In this document: piece after piece, positions 54,515 to 62,891 of the stretch
Layout: each line of letters opens with the position of its first letter
How positions within the stretch are numbered: the stretch's first letter is position 1
Assembly (NCBI RefSeq): GCF_034424625.1
Contig: NZ_CP139976.1
Location: 3,348,001-3,412,000 of the forward strand
Reading direction: 5' to 3'
Source of the DNA: Janthinobacterium lividum
Lineage (GTDB): Bacteria; Pseudomonadota; Gammaproteobacteria; Burkholderiales; Burkholderiaceae_D
DNA length: 64,000 nt
Translations under genes and position numbers: made by a program
Notes under the pieces: model-generated
Database searches by the model: none
What the model saw: the letters and a program-made list of their open reading frames with translations, nothing else
Told to the model about the DNA's origin: nothing

Positions 54515-56081
54515 GCGGCAACTCCTGCAAGCGTTGTTCGATGACGGGCAGGGCTGCCCGCAGGAAGGCTTGCAGGTGCGCGCGCGGTGGCGGCGCCAGC
54601 TCGTCGTAGACGGCAAAGACGATGATGTCGGCACCATCCTGGCGCCTGCCCAGCAGCTTGGCTTGCGCCAGCAGCAGTTTTACCAGCACGGGCCTGGCCG
54701 TCATCATGCCGCCCTGGCGGTACACGCGCCACACCAGCAGGCGCTCGCCGCCGTGGGCCAGCACGCTTTCGCGCACGCCCATGGAAGCGCCGGCCAGGCT
54801 GACGTGCTGCACGCGCTGCGCCAATGGCGTCCAGCGCGCGCCGTATGGCGAGGATAGATGCGTCAGCAATTCGGCATTGCGCGCCTGGCGCGCATACCAG
54901 TGCAGTTGCAGCCCCACGGGCGCGCCGTCGCCGTCCTGGCGCGCATACGTGGCGGCAAACAGCGCGGGCTCGCCCGCATACGGCGCCTGCCACGGCGCTG
55001 CCGCAGCGTGCAGGCGGCGCCAGGCGGGCGGATCGGGCAAGGCCAGCACGATGGCGGGCAGCCTGGCGCTGTCGTGGCGGTGGCTGGCCAGCGCCAATGC
55101 CGGCCACAGCGCCGCCAGCAGCAGGCAGGCGATGCTGGCGCGCACGGCGGCGCGCGGGCTGGCCGCAGCGGCGCCCAGGCGTACGGGTTGAGCTGGCGGC
55201 ACGGCGCGCGCCGGCGGCAATTCGCGCCAGCGCGCGGCCAGCCAGAACAGCAGCAACGCCACCAGGCCGAAGAACAGCCAGCCATAGATCAGGTGGTCGA
55301 CGCCCACGGCCAGGCGCATGTTGCTCAGGTGGCCCAGCATTACGATCAGGTAGGCGCGCACGCCATTGGCGAGGATGGGCACGAGCAGCGCGGCGGCCAT
55401 GACGGCCAGGCGCCGCCGCGTGCTGCGGAAGTGGACATGCGCGAACAGGGCGCCCAGGGCCAGCGCGGCGATCAGGTAGCGCAAGCCGCTGCACGCTTCC
55501 ACCACTGACCAGTTCCCGGTGGGCAGTGAAAAATTGCTGCCATCGCGAAACACTGGCACGCCCGTCCATTGCAGCGCGGTGACGGTAAAGGCGGCCGTGA
55601 AGTCGATCAGGGGATCGAGGAAAACTTCGCCAAACGGCACGGCGAGGAACAGATACGCGAGTGGAAACGCCAGCAGGCGCACGGCCGGCCAGCCGAGGAT
55701 GGCCAGCACGCAGGCGGGCAGCATGGCGGTGGCCGCATACTGTTCCACCACGGGCACGTTGGCGGCGTCGGCCAGCAGCCAGGCCAGGCCCAGCGCGCCC
55801 AGCAACAGCAAGCCCTGCCGCGACGGCTGGGGCGCCAGCGCGGCCAGGCGGGCGCGCTGGCGCCAGGCCAGCCAGCAGCTGATGGGCACGATCAGGAAGC
55901 CGTGCGCGAAGGTTTGCGAGCGGGACCACAGTTCCACCATCGACCAGAAGGTGGCGTGGTACAGCAGCACGACGGCGGCCAGGGCCAGCAGCAGGAGCAT
56001 CAACGCTTGCTGCCGGTCCTGGCCGTGCGGCCAGACGGCCGCATCCGGCAAGCGGGCCAGCTGGTCGAGTTGCAGACTCAT
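54504..56081 (-). CDS. xrtA: exosortase A fused to an EpsI-type domain
   Basis: The 525-residue protein has an N-terminal exosortase of about eight membrane helices (30-285) with the catalytic residues Cys197 (SVVEACSGLRYLIA), Arg242 (LANGVRAYLIV) and His263 (GVDHLIYGWLFF). The surrounding WSRSQTFAHGFLIVP and VPFGEVFLDPLIDFTA are typical of type A. After a further membrane helix (about 313-333) comes a periplasmic EpsI-like domain (to 525). Exosortase A cleaves PEP-CTERM proteins in the periplasmic membrane face, by analogy with sortases, and is coupled to exopolysaccharide export. The start at 56081 overlaps the upstream stop (ATGA). No PEP-CTERM protein is encoded in the window. Confidence 0.95.
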   Translation of the reverse strand: MSLQLDQLARLPDAAVWPHGQDRQQALMLLLLALAAVVLLYHATFWSMVELWSRSQTFAHGFLIVPISCWLAWRQRARLAALAPQPSRQGLLLLGALGLAWLLADAANVPVVEQYAATAMLPACVLAILGWPAVRLLAFPLAYLFLAVPFGEVFLDPLIDFTAAFTVTALQWTGVPVFRDGSNFSLPTGNWSVVEACSGLRYLIAALALGALFAHVHFRSTRRRLAVMAAALLVPILANGVRAYLIVMLGHLSNMRLAVGVDHLIYGWLFFGLVALLLFWLAARWRELPPARAVPPAQPVRLGAAAASPRAAVRASIACLLLAALWPALALASHRHDSARLPAIVLALPDPPAWRRLHAAAAPWQAPYAGEPALFAATYARQDGDGAPVGLQLHWYARQARNAELLTHLSSPYGARWTPLAQRVQHVSLAGASMGVRESVLAHGGERLLVWRVYRQGGMMTARPVLVKLLLAQAKLLGRRQDGADIIVFAVYDELAPPPRAHLQAFLRAALPVIEQRLQELPHGP

Positions 56082-57373
56082 GTGGATGGCTCCCGCACGG
56101 GCAGCAAAGGCGCGGCGGCGCCGCTGGCAGGCGTATCCGTACCGGTCTCGGCCGATACACCCAGCATGGCGCCCAGGCCGCGCAGGTTGCGTTCCCAGTC
56201 GTAATCCTGTAGCACCAGCTGGCGGGCCGCCGCGCCGATGGCCGCGCCGTTGCCTTCGGCCGCGCTGCCTTGGGCATGGCGCAGCACGCGCGCGGCATGG
56301 TGGATGAATTCGGCATCGTCGCGCGCCAGCAGCAGTTCCAGGCCCGGCTGGGCGGCGATGCCTTCGAGCGCCTGCGGCGTGGCCAGTACGATCTTGCCCA
56401 TCGCCATCGCTTCCAGTACCTTGTTTTGCACGCCGCGGGCAATGCGCAGGGGGGCCACGGCCAGCGCCGCACCAGCCAGGTAGGGCCGGATGTCGGGCAC
56501 CTTGCCCGTCACCACCACGCCAGCTACCTTTGCCAGCGCCGTCACGGCGGGCACGGGCGCGCTGCCGACGATATAGAACTGCAACTGGGGGAACTGGCGC
56601 CGCAGGGCGGGCCAGACGTGGCGCACGAACCATTGCACGGCGTCGACGTTCGGCCAGTAATCCATAGCGCCCGTAAACACCAGCGCCTGCATCCCCGGTG
56701 GATACACGCCGGGCTGGGCCGGCATGGGCGTGAAATACGCCGTGTCGACACCGTTATTAAAATAGCCCGTCTTGCGCCGCGCCATCGGTGCGCACTGGCG
56801 GAACAGGGCCGCTTCGGCCGCCGAGACGAAGCTGGCGGCCGTGAATTGCTGGGCGATATGGCGCTCGTACTGCAGCAGCAGATGCGCTTCGCGCCGGTAC
56901 AGCTGCGACATGGGCCAGGGCTTGCTGTCGCCGTACTGGCGCCATTTGTCGGAATCGACATCGACGAAATCGATCACGCGGTGCAGGGCGCGGCCCGCGC
57001 TGCCGTCGATGTATTGCGCCATGGGCCCGGAAAAGGCCAGCGCGTGGCGCACCTTGCCGCCCGACAGCAAGCCATCGACCCATTGCAGCAGGCGCGCATC
57101 GCGGTAGTACTGCACGCTCATGGCCTGGCGCGACAGCAGCGCCTGCATGGCGCGCCAGCGGGCCGTGCCGCGCCGTAAGGCGATGAAGCGCGTGCTCGCG
57201 CACAGGGCGGCCACGGTTTTCGCATGCTGCCAGTCGTCTTCATCGTCGATGAAGCAGCCCAGGTGCACGCGAAAATGCCGGCTCAGGTATTGCAGCATGT
57301 GCCACGAACGTATCTTGTCGCCCTTGTTGGGCGGATACGGCAGGCGGTGGGCGAGGAATAAAAGTTCGCGCAT
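56078..57373 (-). CDS. PEP-CTERM/XrtA system-associated glycosyltransferase (stp1 type)
   Basis: The 431-residue protein opens MRELLFLAHRLPYPPNKGDK and continues with IRSWHMLQYLSRHFRVHLGCFIDDEDDWQH, the hallmark of the first exosortase-linked sugar transferase family. Further GT-B features are VIDFVDVDSDKWRQYG, VDTAYFTPM, LVFTGAMDYWPNVDAVQWFVRHVWPALR and IARGVQNKVLEAMAMGKIVLAT. It acts in the cytoplasm on the lipid-linked unit. It lies directly before xrtA in the operon, as in other exosortase A loci. Confidence 0.93.
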   Translation of the reverse strand: MRELLFLAHRLPYPPNKGDKIRSWHMLQYLSRHFRVHLGCFIDDEDDWQHAKTVAALCASTRFIALRRGTARWRAMQALLSRQAMSVQYYRDARLLQWVDGLLSGGKVRHALAFSGPMAQYIDGSAGRALHRVIDFVDVDSDKWRQYGDSKPWPMSQLYRREAHLLLQYERHIAQQFTAASFVSAAEAALFRQCAPMARRKTGYFNNGVDTAYFTPMPAQPGVYPPGMQALVFTGAMDYWPNVDAVQWFVRHVWPALRRQFPQLQFYIVGSAPVPAVTALAKVAGVVVTGKVPDIRPYLAGAALAVAPLRIARGVQNKVLEAMAMGKIVLATPQALEGIAAQPGLELLLARDDAEFIHHAARVLRHAQGSAAEGNGAAIGAAARQLVLQDYDWERNLRGLGAMLGVSAETGTDTPASGAAAPLLPVREPST

Positions 57374-57388
57374 GGCGGGTCCCGTCGC

Positions 57389-58483
57389 TTAGCCCAGTTG
57401 CCGCACGATGTGCGGCCCCAGCAGGTTGGCCAGCGGCAGCGGCAGGCGGCGCCAGGCGCGGATGAACAGTGCGTATTTCGGATTCAGGGGATTGACGTCC
57501 GGCAAGGACTTCGCGCGCACGAGCTTGTAGGCATACGGCAGTGGCTGCGGCGTAAAACCCCAGTTCTTCTTGAAGTCGTATGCTCCGGTGCCCAGCTTGC
57601 TGCGGCCGAAATCGAACAGGCGGTAGCCACGCGCGCTGGCGCGGCGCATCGCCTCCCAGTACATGAAGTCGTTGGCGCCCGTGCTGCGCGCCAGCACGCT
57701 GCCACCGCCATAATAGGGCAACACTTCATCTCGGAAATAGAACAGCAGCACGCTGGCTTGCGCCTGCTGGCCGTGATACGCGGTGAGGACTTCGCAATCG
57801 CTGCCAAACACCGTGCGCAGCAGGGCAAAATGGCGGCGCGCGAAGACGGGCGTGCCCAGCCGGTGCACGCTGGCCGCGTAGACCGGGTAGAAATGGTTGA
57901 GGTCATAGTCGATGGCGCTGTGCAGTCCGCCCGTCATGGCCTTGCGCACGACGGCGCGCTGCTTGCGGGGAATGGCCAGCAGGTTCTGTTCGGCGTCGGC
58001 ATGCAGGGGGCGGCGGAAGGTCGCGTACAGGGGTTTCTGCAGCCAGGAAGAGTCCGCATTTTCCGACGCGCTTTGCTCCACTTCGCGCCAGCGGTATTCC
58101 AGCTGCCCCACGCCGAGGCGCCGGGCCAGCGCCTGCGCGGCGCTGTCGAGGGCCCGGCGCACGGCCGCGCCGCCGCCGGCGATGCCGCCGTACACGCAAA
58201 ACGGCAGCGAGACGAGCGAGGAGCCGAACAACCGGCTGCGCAGATGGGCCAACGGCAGCACGGCGGCGATGCGCCCGTCCTGTTCCGCGTACAAAAAATA
58301 GCTGTCGTGGTTAAACCCTTGCTGCATGATGGTTTGCCAGCCGGCGCGGTGAAAGAAGGTCGCTTCCGGGCACGTGTCGACAAAGGCATCCCAGCGCCCA
58401 TGTTCGTGTCCCTGCAGGGAGCGCACGGCGATGGCGGTGCTGGACTGTACCGGGTCGGGGGCAAGGCTGGCCTCGTGCATCAT
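57389..58483 (-). CDS. FemAB-like XrtA/PEP-CTERM system-associated protein
   Basis: The 364-residue protein has the double-GNAT FemAB fold: RWDAFVDTCPEATFFHRAGWQTIMQQGFNHDSYFLYAEQ, LVSLPFCVYGGIAGG, RKQRAVVRKAM, GTPVFARRHFALLRTVFG and DFMYWEAMRRASARGYRLFDFGRSK-LGTGAYDFKKNWGF. Fem proteins transfer amino acids from aminoacyl-tRNA to peptidoglycan precursors; the exosortase-linked branch may attach amino acids to the polymer or its precursor. TGGAAAG lies upstream of the first of two adjacent ATGs. Start and stop are tightly packed with neighbours. Confidence 0.93.
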   Translation of the reverse strand: MMHEASLAPDPVQSSTAIAVRSLQGHEHGRWDAFVDTCPEATFFHRAGWQTIMQQGFNHDSYFLYAEQDGRIAAVLPLAHLRSRLFGSSLVSLPFCVYGGIAGGGAAVRRALDSAAQALARRLGVGQLEYRWREVEQSASENADSSWLQKPLYATFRRPLHADAEQNLLAIPRKQRAVVRKAMTGGLHSAIDYDLNHFYPVYAASVHRLGTPVFARRHFALLRTVFGSDCEVLTAYHGQQAQASVLLFYFRDEVLPYYGGGSVLARSTGANDFMYWEAMRRASARGYRLFDFGRSKLGTGAYDFKKNWGFTPQPLPYAYKLVRAKSLPDVNPLNPKYALFIRAWRRLPLPLANLLGPHIVRQLG

Positions 58484-59337
58484 GTGCTTTCCAGAAAAAT
58501 ACGGTCCATGCGGTCCCAGGCGAAATCGCGCGTCAGGCGTTCCAGCCGCGCTTCCATGCGCCCCAGGTTCAGGTAGTGGCGAAAGCGCGTCCTGGCACTC
58601 AGGCCCGTCGGGCGCGGCTGGCCGGGATCGAGTTCCCAAGGATGAAAATAGAATATGCCAGCTTGCCCGTCGCGCGAATTGATGCGTCGCAAAAGCCAGC
58701 GCGACAGTGCATACGGCATCAATCGAAAGTAGCCGCCGCCGCCGGCCGGCAGGTTGCGCCCGCGCAGGCGCACGGTGCTGACGGGCAGTTCCAGCATGCC
58801 GTGCGGCCCGCGCGGGCGCCAGGCGAAGCGGGGAGCATCGGGCATGCCGTAATGGTCGTGGCGGATCGGGTAGATGCTGGAACTGTAGCGGTAGCCCGCT
58901 TCCTGCAGCACGTCGAAGGCCCACAGGTTGGCCGCGCCGATGGAAAAGCTGGGCGCCCGGTAGCCGTGCACGGCCAGCCCCGTCAATTGCTCGAGGATGG
59001 TCTTGCTGTGGCGCACATCCTCGGCGAACTGCGCGGCCGACTGGTCGCAGGCGCGCAGGTGCGCATAGCCGTGGCTGGCCACTTCGTGCCCGGCGGCGGC
59101 CACGCGGCGCAGCATGGCCGGATAGCGCTCGGCGACCCAGCCCAGGGTAAAAAAGGTGGCGTGGATGCGCCGCGCGTCCAGCAGCAGCAGGATGCGCTCG
59201 ATATTCGCCTCGACCCGGCATTCCAGGCGCGGCCAGTCGGCGCGCGCGATGTGCGGCGCAAAGGCGGATACCTGGAAATAGTCTTCCACATCGATGGTCA
59301 GCGCGTTGCGCAATATCACAGCTGAAGGCGGCGTCAT
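58480..59337 (-). CDS. XrtA system polysaccharide deacetylase (PEP-CTERM locus subfamily, DUF3473)
   Basis: The 285-residue protein has the subfamily's opening NALTIDVEDYFQVSAFAPHI (the D-x-E-D motif replaces the usual FDDG), ATFFTLGWVAERYPAMLRRVAAAGHEVASHGYAHLR with the metal histidines, HGYRAPSFSIGAANLWAFD, and the C-terminal DUF3473 part (GGGYFRLMPYALSRWLLRRI, FYFHPWELDPGQPR). It would deacetylate amino sugars in the polymer or its lipid-linked precursor. The ATG at 59337 overlaps the wecB-like stop. A longer reading to 59409 has no support. Confidence 0.93.
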   Translation of the reverse strand: MTPPSAVILRNALTIDVEDYFQVSAFAPHIARADWPRLECRVEANIERILLLLDARRIHATFFTLGWVAERYPAMLRRVAAAGHEVASHGYAHLRACDQSAAQFAEDVRHSKTILEQLTGLAVHGYRAPSFSIGAANLWAFDVLQEAGYRYSSSIYPIRHDHYGMPDAPRFAWRPRGPHGMLELPVSTVRLRGRNLPAGGGGYFRLMPYALSRWLLRRINSRDGQAGIFYFHPWELDPGQPRPTGLSARTRFRHYLNLGRMEARLERLTRDFAWDRMDRIFLEST

Positions 59338-60494
59338 GGCGTGCCCCGGCGCGCCGCCAGCCAGGGCGCGATGACGGCGGCGATGCGCTCGGCCGCGTGG
59401 CCATCCCACAGGGGCGGAATGCGGCCGCGCTTGCCGCCCGTGTCCAGGATGCCCCGCGCCAGCGCCAGGATGGCGGCCGGCTGCGTGCCGGCCAGGGTAT
59501 TCGTGCCATCGCTGACAGTGACGGGCCGCTCCGTATTGGCGCGCAGGGTCAGGCAGGGCACGCCCAGGGCCGTGCTTTCTTCCTGGATGCCGCCGGAGTC
59601 CGTCAGCACCAGGCGCGCCTCCTGCATCAGGCCCAGCATTTCCAGGTAGCCCAGCGGCGGCAGGCAGATGATGGCATGCCGCGCCAGCAGCGGCTCCAGG
59701 CCCGCCAGGCGCAAGCCGGCCAGGGTGCGCGGGTGGATGGGAAACAGCAGCGGCAGCCGGGTTGACAGTTGCCCCAGCGCCTGCAGCAGCGCTTCCAGTT
59801 GCGCCGGATCATCCACGTTCGACGGCCGGTGCAGGGTCAGCAGCCCATACGCGGGCGGGCAGGCGTGGCCGTGGGCGCGCAGGGTGGCGGCGGGCCTGGC
59901 TGCGCGCGGCAATTGCTGCCGCAGGCTGTCGATCATGACGTTGCCCGTGAAATGGATGCGTTCGGGGACGATGCCTTCGCGCAGCAGGTTGGCGCGCGCG
60001 CCTTCCTCGCTGGTCAGCAGCAGGTCGGACAACTGGTCCGTCAGCACGCGGTTGATTTCCTCGGGCATGCGCCGGTCGCCGCTGCGCAATCCGGCCTCGA
60101 CGTGGATCACGGGCGTGCCGCGCTTGGCCGCCACCAGCGCGCACGCCAGGGTGGAATTGACGTCGCCCACCACCAGCACGGCGTCGGGCGCCAGCGGCGG
60201 CTGCGCATCGAGCACGGCGTCGAAGCGGCGCATGATCTCGGCCGTCTGCTGCGCGTGGTTGCCGGAGCCGACGTCGAGGCTGATGTCGGGCGGACGCAGG
60301 TCCAGGTCGATAAACAGCTGCCCATTCATGGCCGTGTCGTAGTGCTGGCCCGTATGCAGCAAGGTCACGCGCACGGCAGGCGCCTGGCGGGCCAGGGCCG
60401 CCAGGATGGGCGCCATCTTCATCAGGTTGGGGCGCGCGGCCACCACGCACAGCAGGTGCGCCGGCGCGGCGGACACAAGAGACGGGTCGGACAT
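59334..60494 (-). CDS. wecB: UDP-N-acetylglucosamine 2-epimerase (non-hydrolysing)
   Basis: The 386-residue enzyme has the conserved blocks of WecB/MnaA: [97 protein letters not shown], and [27 protein letters not shown]. It interconverts UDP-GlcNAc and UDP-ManNAc, so the polymer or linkage unit likely contains ManNAc or a derived uronic acid. It sits 12 bp after the outer-membrane protein gene in the same operon. Confidence 0.95.
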   Translation of the reverse strand: [386 protein letters not shown]

Positions 60495-60506
60495 GCTGCG
60501 GCCTCC

Positions 60507-62045
60507 TTAGAAATGCATGGTGAGCGTGGCGCTGACGCCGTTTTCGCGGTAATCGCCGCCGTGGTTGCTGGCGTGCCGCGTGTGCCGCACGTCGATGCTG
60601 GCCGTCATGTCCGGCTGCAGGATGCGCGTGTAGCCGGCCGTCAGGGTGATGTTGTTGTCGCGCCGGGGCACGCTCAGCGAGCGCACGCTGGCGTAGCCGG
60701 CATTGACATTCACGCTGGTGCGCGAGCTGGCTTGCCAGCTCCAGCCCACGTTGCCGCCGATCTGGCGCGTGCGGTCTTCGCTGCCGAACTCCACGCCGGG
60801 CAGCAAGCCGCTGTCGATGCCGCTGGCCGTTTGCGCCGTGCGGTCGACAGCCGTGACGCCAGCGATCATCGTGCTTTTCGCCGTGGCGCGCGCCATCGTC
60901 AGCTTCAGCTGTTTTTGCAGGAAATAGCGGTGGCTGAAGTAATTGATGGCGCCCCGTTCCGGCCCCAGGCTGTTGGCGTAGCGCAGGAAGGCATCGATGC
61001 GCAGGCGCCGGTCGCGCGCGTTGGGAAAGATGCCGCGCCACAATTGATCGAGCAGCCGGCCTGCGTCGCGGTCGCCCAGGCGCGAAAACTGCGTGGGCAT
61101 GGTGGTGATGTTTTCGCTGTAATTGAGTTGCCAGTTGGTATGGCGCTGCAGGAAAGTGGCGTCCAGGCTGTAGGTGTGGCCAAAGAAGCGCTTGCCCGTG
61201 CTGAAGGCCACGCTGGTGCGCGGCGACGGCGTCCACACGCCGCCCAGCGACCAGAAGCGGCCTGCCGGCGCCTTGCCGGTGTTTGACAGATAGCCTTCCT
61301 TTTCCATGCCGCCGCTGGCCGTGGCCGCCCATTTGCTGCTGAACGGATAGCGCAGGCCCACGCTGCTGCGCTGCATGCGCACGGGGGCCAGCTTGCTGTC
61401 CTGCGTGCGGCGCACGTCGTGGCTGGCGTTCCAGGTCCAGCCGCTGGCGCGCGGCTCGCCGCTGAGCAGTAACTCCATTTCATCGCTGTGCACGGACAGC
61501 AGTGCGCCGCCACTGTCGACCGTGTTGCGCGTGTAGCGCAGCTCGGCCGTTGCCAGGCCGCGGAAACGGTGGCGCAGGTAGGGGCTGATGCCGGTGGTGC
61601 GCACGGTGCTGGCATTGTCCGTGCCGGGCAGGTCGTCGATCAATTGCGGGCCGAACGGCGAGATGTTGCGCCGGCTCACGCTGGCGTTTGCATCGATGAA
61701 GAACCAGTCCTTGACCAGCTCGGCGTCCGCCGAGGCGGCCAGTTCATGGTTGTCCGTATCGGCACGTTGTCCGGACAGGTATTTGTGCCAGCTGTAATCG
61801 AGGTGCACGCGCAGGCGGGGACCCGTGCCGATAAGGGCGATGGCGGGTGCGATCTCCGTGATGAAGTCCGATTGCGCCTGGCCGGGCGGTGCGCGCAAGG
61901 CGTTGTCCGTATAGCTTACACGCTGGCGCAGCGACGGTTTCACCAGCCAGTCGACGGCGCCGGCCGGCAGGGGCAGCAGCAGGGATAGCAAGGGCAGCAG
62001 CAGCGGCGGCGGTAGCGAAACCCCGCGGCTAATCGTAATGGCCAT
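60507..62045 (-). CDS. XrtA/PEP-CTERM system-associated outer membrane beta-barrel protein
   Basis: The 512-residue protein has a signal peptide (SLPPPLLLPLLSLLLPLPAGA), then about twenty amphipathic strands with alternating aromatic residues (e.g. RLRVHLDYSWHKYLSGQ, TSVAFSTGKRFFGHTYSL, ASIDVRHTRHASNHGGDY) and a C-terminal phenylalanine (TLTMHF) as required for barrel insertion. It matches the outer-membrane family specific to exosortase A loci and is a candidate polymer secretion pore or secretin-like partner. It starts inside the kinase gene (17-bp overlap). Confidence 0.9.
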   Translation of the reverse strand: MAITISRGVSLPPPLLLPLLSLLLPLPAGAVDWLVKPSLRQRVSYTDNALRAPPGQAQSDFITEIAPAIALIGTGPRLRVHLDYSWHKYLSGQRADTDNHELAASADAELVKDWFFIDANASVSRRNISPFGPQLIDDLPGTDNASTVRTTGISPYLRHRFRGLATAELRYTRNTVDSGGALLSVHSDEMELLLSGEPRASGWTWNASHDVRRTQDSKLAPVRMQRSSVGLRYPFSSKWAATASGGMEKEGYLSNTGKAPAGRFWSLGGVWTPSPRTSVAFSTGKRFFGHTYSLDATFLQRHTNWQLNYSENITTMPTQFSRLGDRDAGRLLDQLWRGIFPNARDRRLRIDAFLRYANSLGPERGAINYFSHRYFLQKQLKLTMARATAKSTMIAGVTAVDRTAQTASGIDSGLLPGVEFGSEDRTRQIGGNVGWSWQASSRTSVNVNAGYASVRSLSVPRRDNNITLTAGYTRILQPDMTASIDVRHTRHASNHGGDYRENGVSATLTMHF

Positions 62046-62871
62046 AGCCGTAGTAGTCGTTGCCGGGGAACGATTTGGTCTTGTTGTAGATCAAATGAAT
62101 GTGTTCGCACGACTCGATCTGGCGCAGCGCTTCCTTGACGGCGTGCTGGGTCGTCGTTTCCGCCTCGACCACCATCACCACTTGTCCCATCTGCCCCACC
62201 AGCGCGTGCGCCTCGCTGGTGATCAGCAGAGGCGGCGAGTCGAAGACGACGATGCGGTCGGCATAGCGGCTGGCGATCTCGGCCAGCAACCGGCTCATGG
62301 CGCGGCTGGCCAGCAATTCCGTCGCGTGCTTGTTGCTGCGCCCGGCGGGCAAGATGCTCAGGTTGGCAACGTTGGTTTTCAGGATCACGTCGGCCATGGC
62401 CAGTTGCGGGTCGAGCAGCACGTCCATCAGCCCCGGTTCCGGTGGCAGGCCCAGCACTTTCAGCACGGACGGGCGCGCCACGTCGGCATCGACCAGCAGT
62501 ACCGTGATATCCATTTCCATGGCGATGCTCATGGCCAGGTTGATGGCGCAATACGTCTTGCCTTCGCCCGGCATGGCGCTGGTGACGACGATCAGGTTGC
62601 CGTGGCGGATGGCCTCGGCGCCGCTGGCGCGCGCCTGGCGCAGCAGCGGGCGCTTGATGATGCGGAAATCCTCGGCCACCGAGCTGCGCCCGCCATCGTG
62701 CGTGAGCATGCCTTGCTCGGCCAGCCGGGCCAGGTTCAGGGGGCGGTACTGGGGCGAGCGGGCCGTGTCCGCGCCATCCGCGCCATCCGCACCTTCCGCG
62801 CCATACGGCACGCCGGCCTCGGCCACGCCCAGGATCGTGGGTTCCTGCTTGCCGCTGTCCTTGCTGCTCAT
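62029..62871 (-). CDS. XrtA-associated tyrosine autokinase (BY-kinase)
   Basis: The 280-residue cytoplasmic kinase has a Walker A motif SAMPGEGKT (98-106), Walker A' VLLVDADVARPS (about 124-135), Walker B IVVFDSPPLL and a C-terminal tyrosine cluster NDYYGYGHYD for autophosphorylation. The N-terminal segment 26-35 repeats GAD three times, encoded by a 9-base tandem repeat. BY-kinases form rings when unphosphorylated and cycle with the chain-length protein to control polymer export. The neighbouring chain-length gene upstream lacks its own kinase domain, so the two are separate subunits as in Gram-positive CapA/CapB. Confidence 0.93.
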   Translation of the reverse strand: MSSKDSGKQEPTILGVAEAGVPYGAEGADGADGADTARSPQYRPLNLARLAEQGMLTHDGGRSSVAEDFRIIKRPLLRQARASGAEAIRHGNLIVVTSAMPGEGKTYCAINLAMSIAMEMDITVLLVDADVARPSVLKVLGLPPEPGLMDVLLDPQLAMADVILKTNVANLSILPAGRSNKHATELLASRAMSRLLAEIASRYADRIVVFDSPPLLITSEAHALVGQMGQVVMVVEAETTTQHAVKEALRQIESCEHIHLIYNKTKSFPGNDYYGYGHYD

Positions 62872-62891
62872 CGTCGCTCCCGTGGCGTGGT

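Noticed and set aside
62765..62800. Tandem 9-base repeats (GCGCCATCC type) as a regulatory or phase-variable tract
   Set aside because: The unit is a multiple of three inside the kinase gene and only adds Gly-Ala-Asp residues, so copy changes would not shift the frame.
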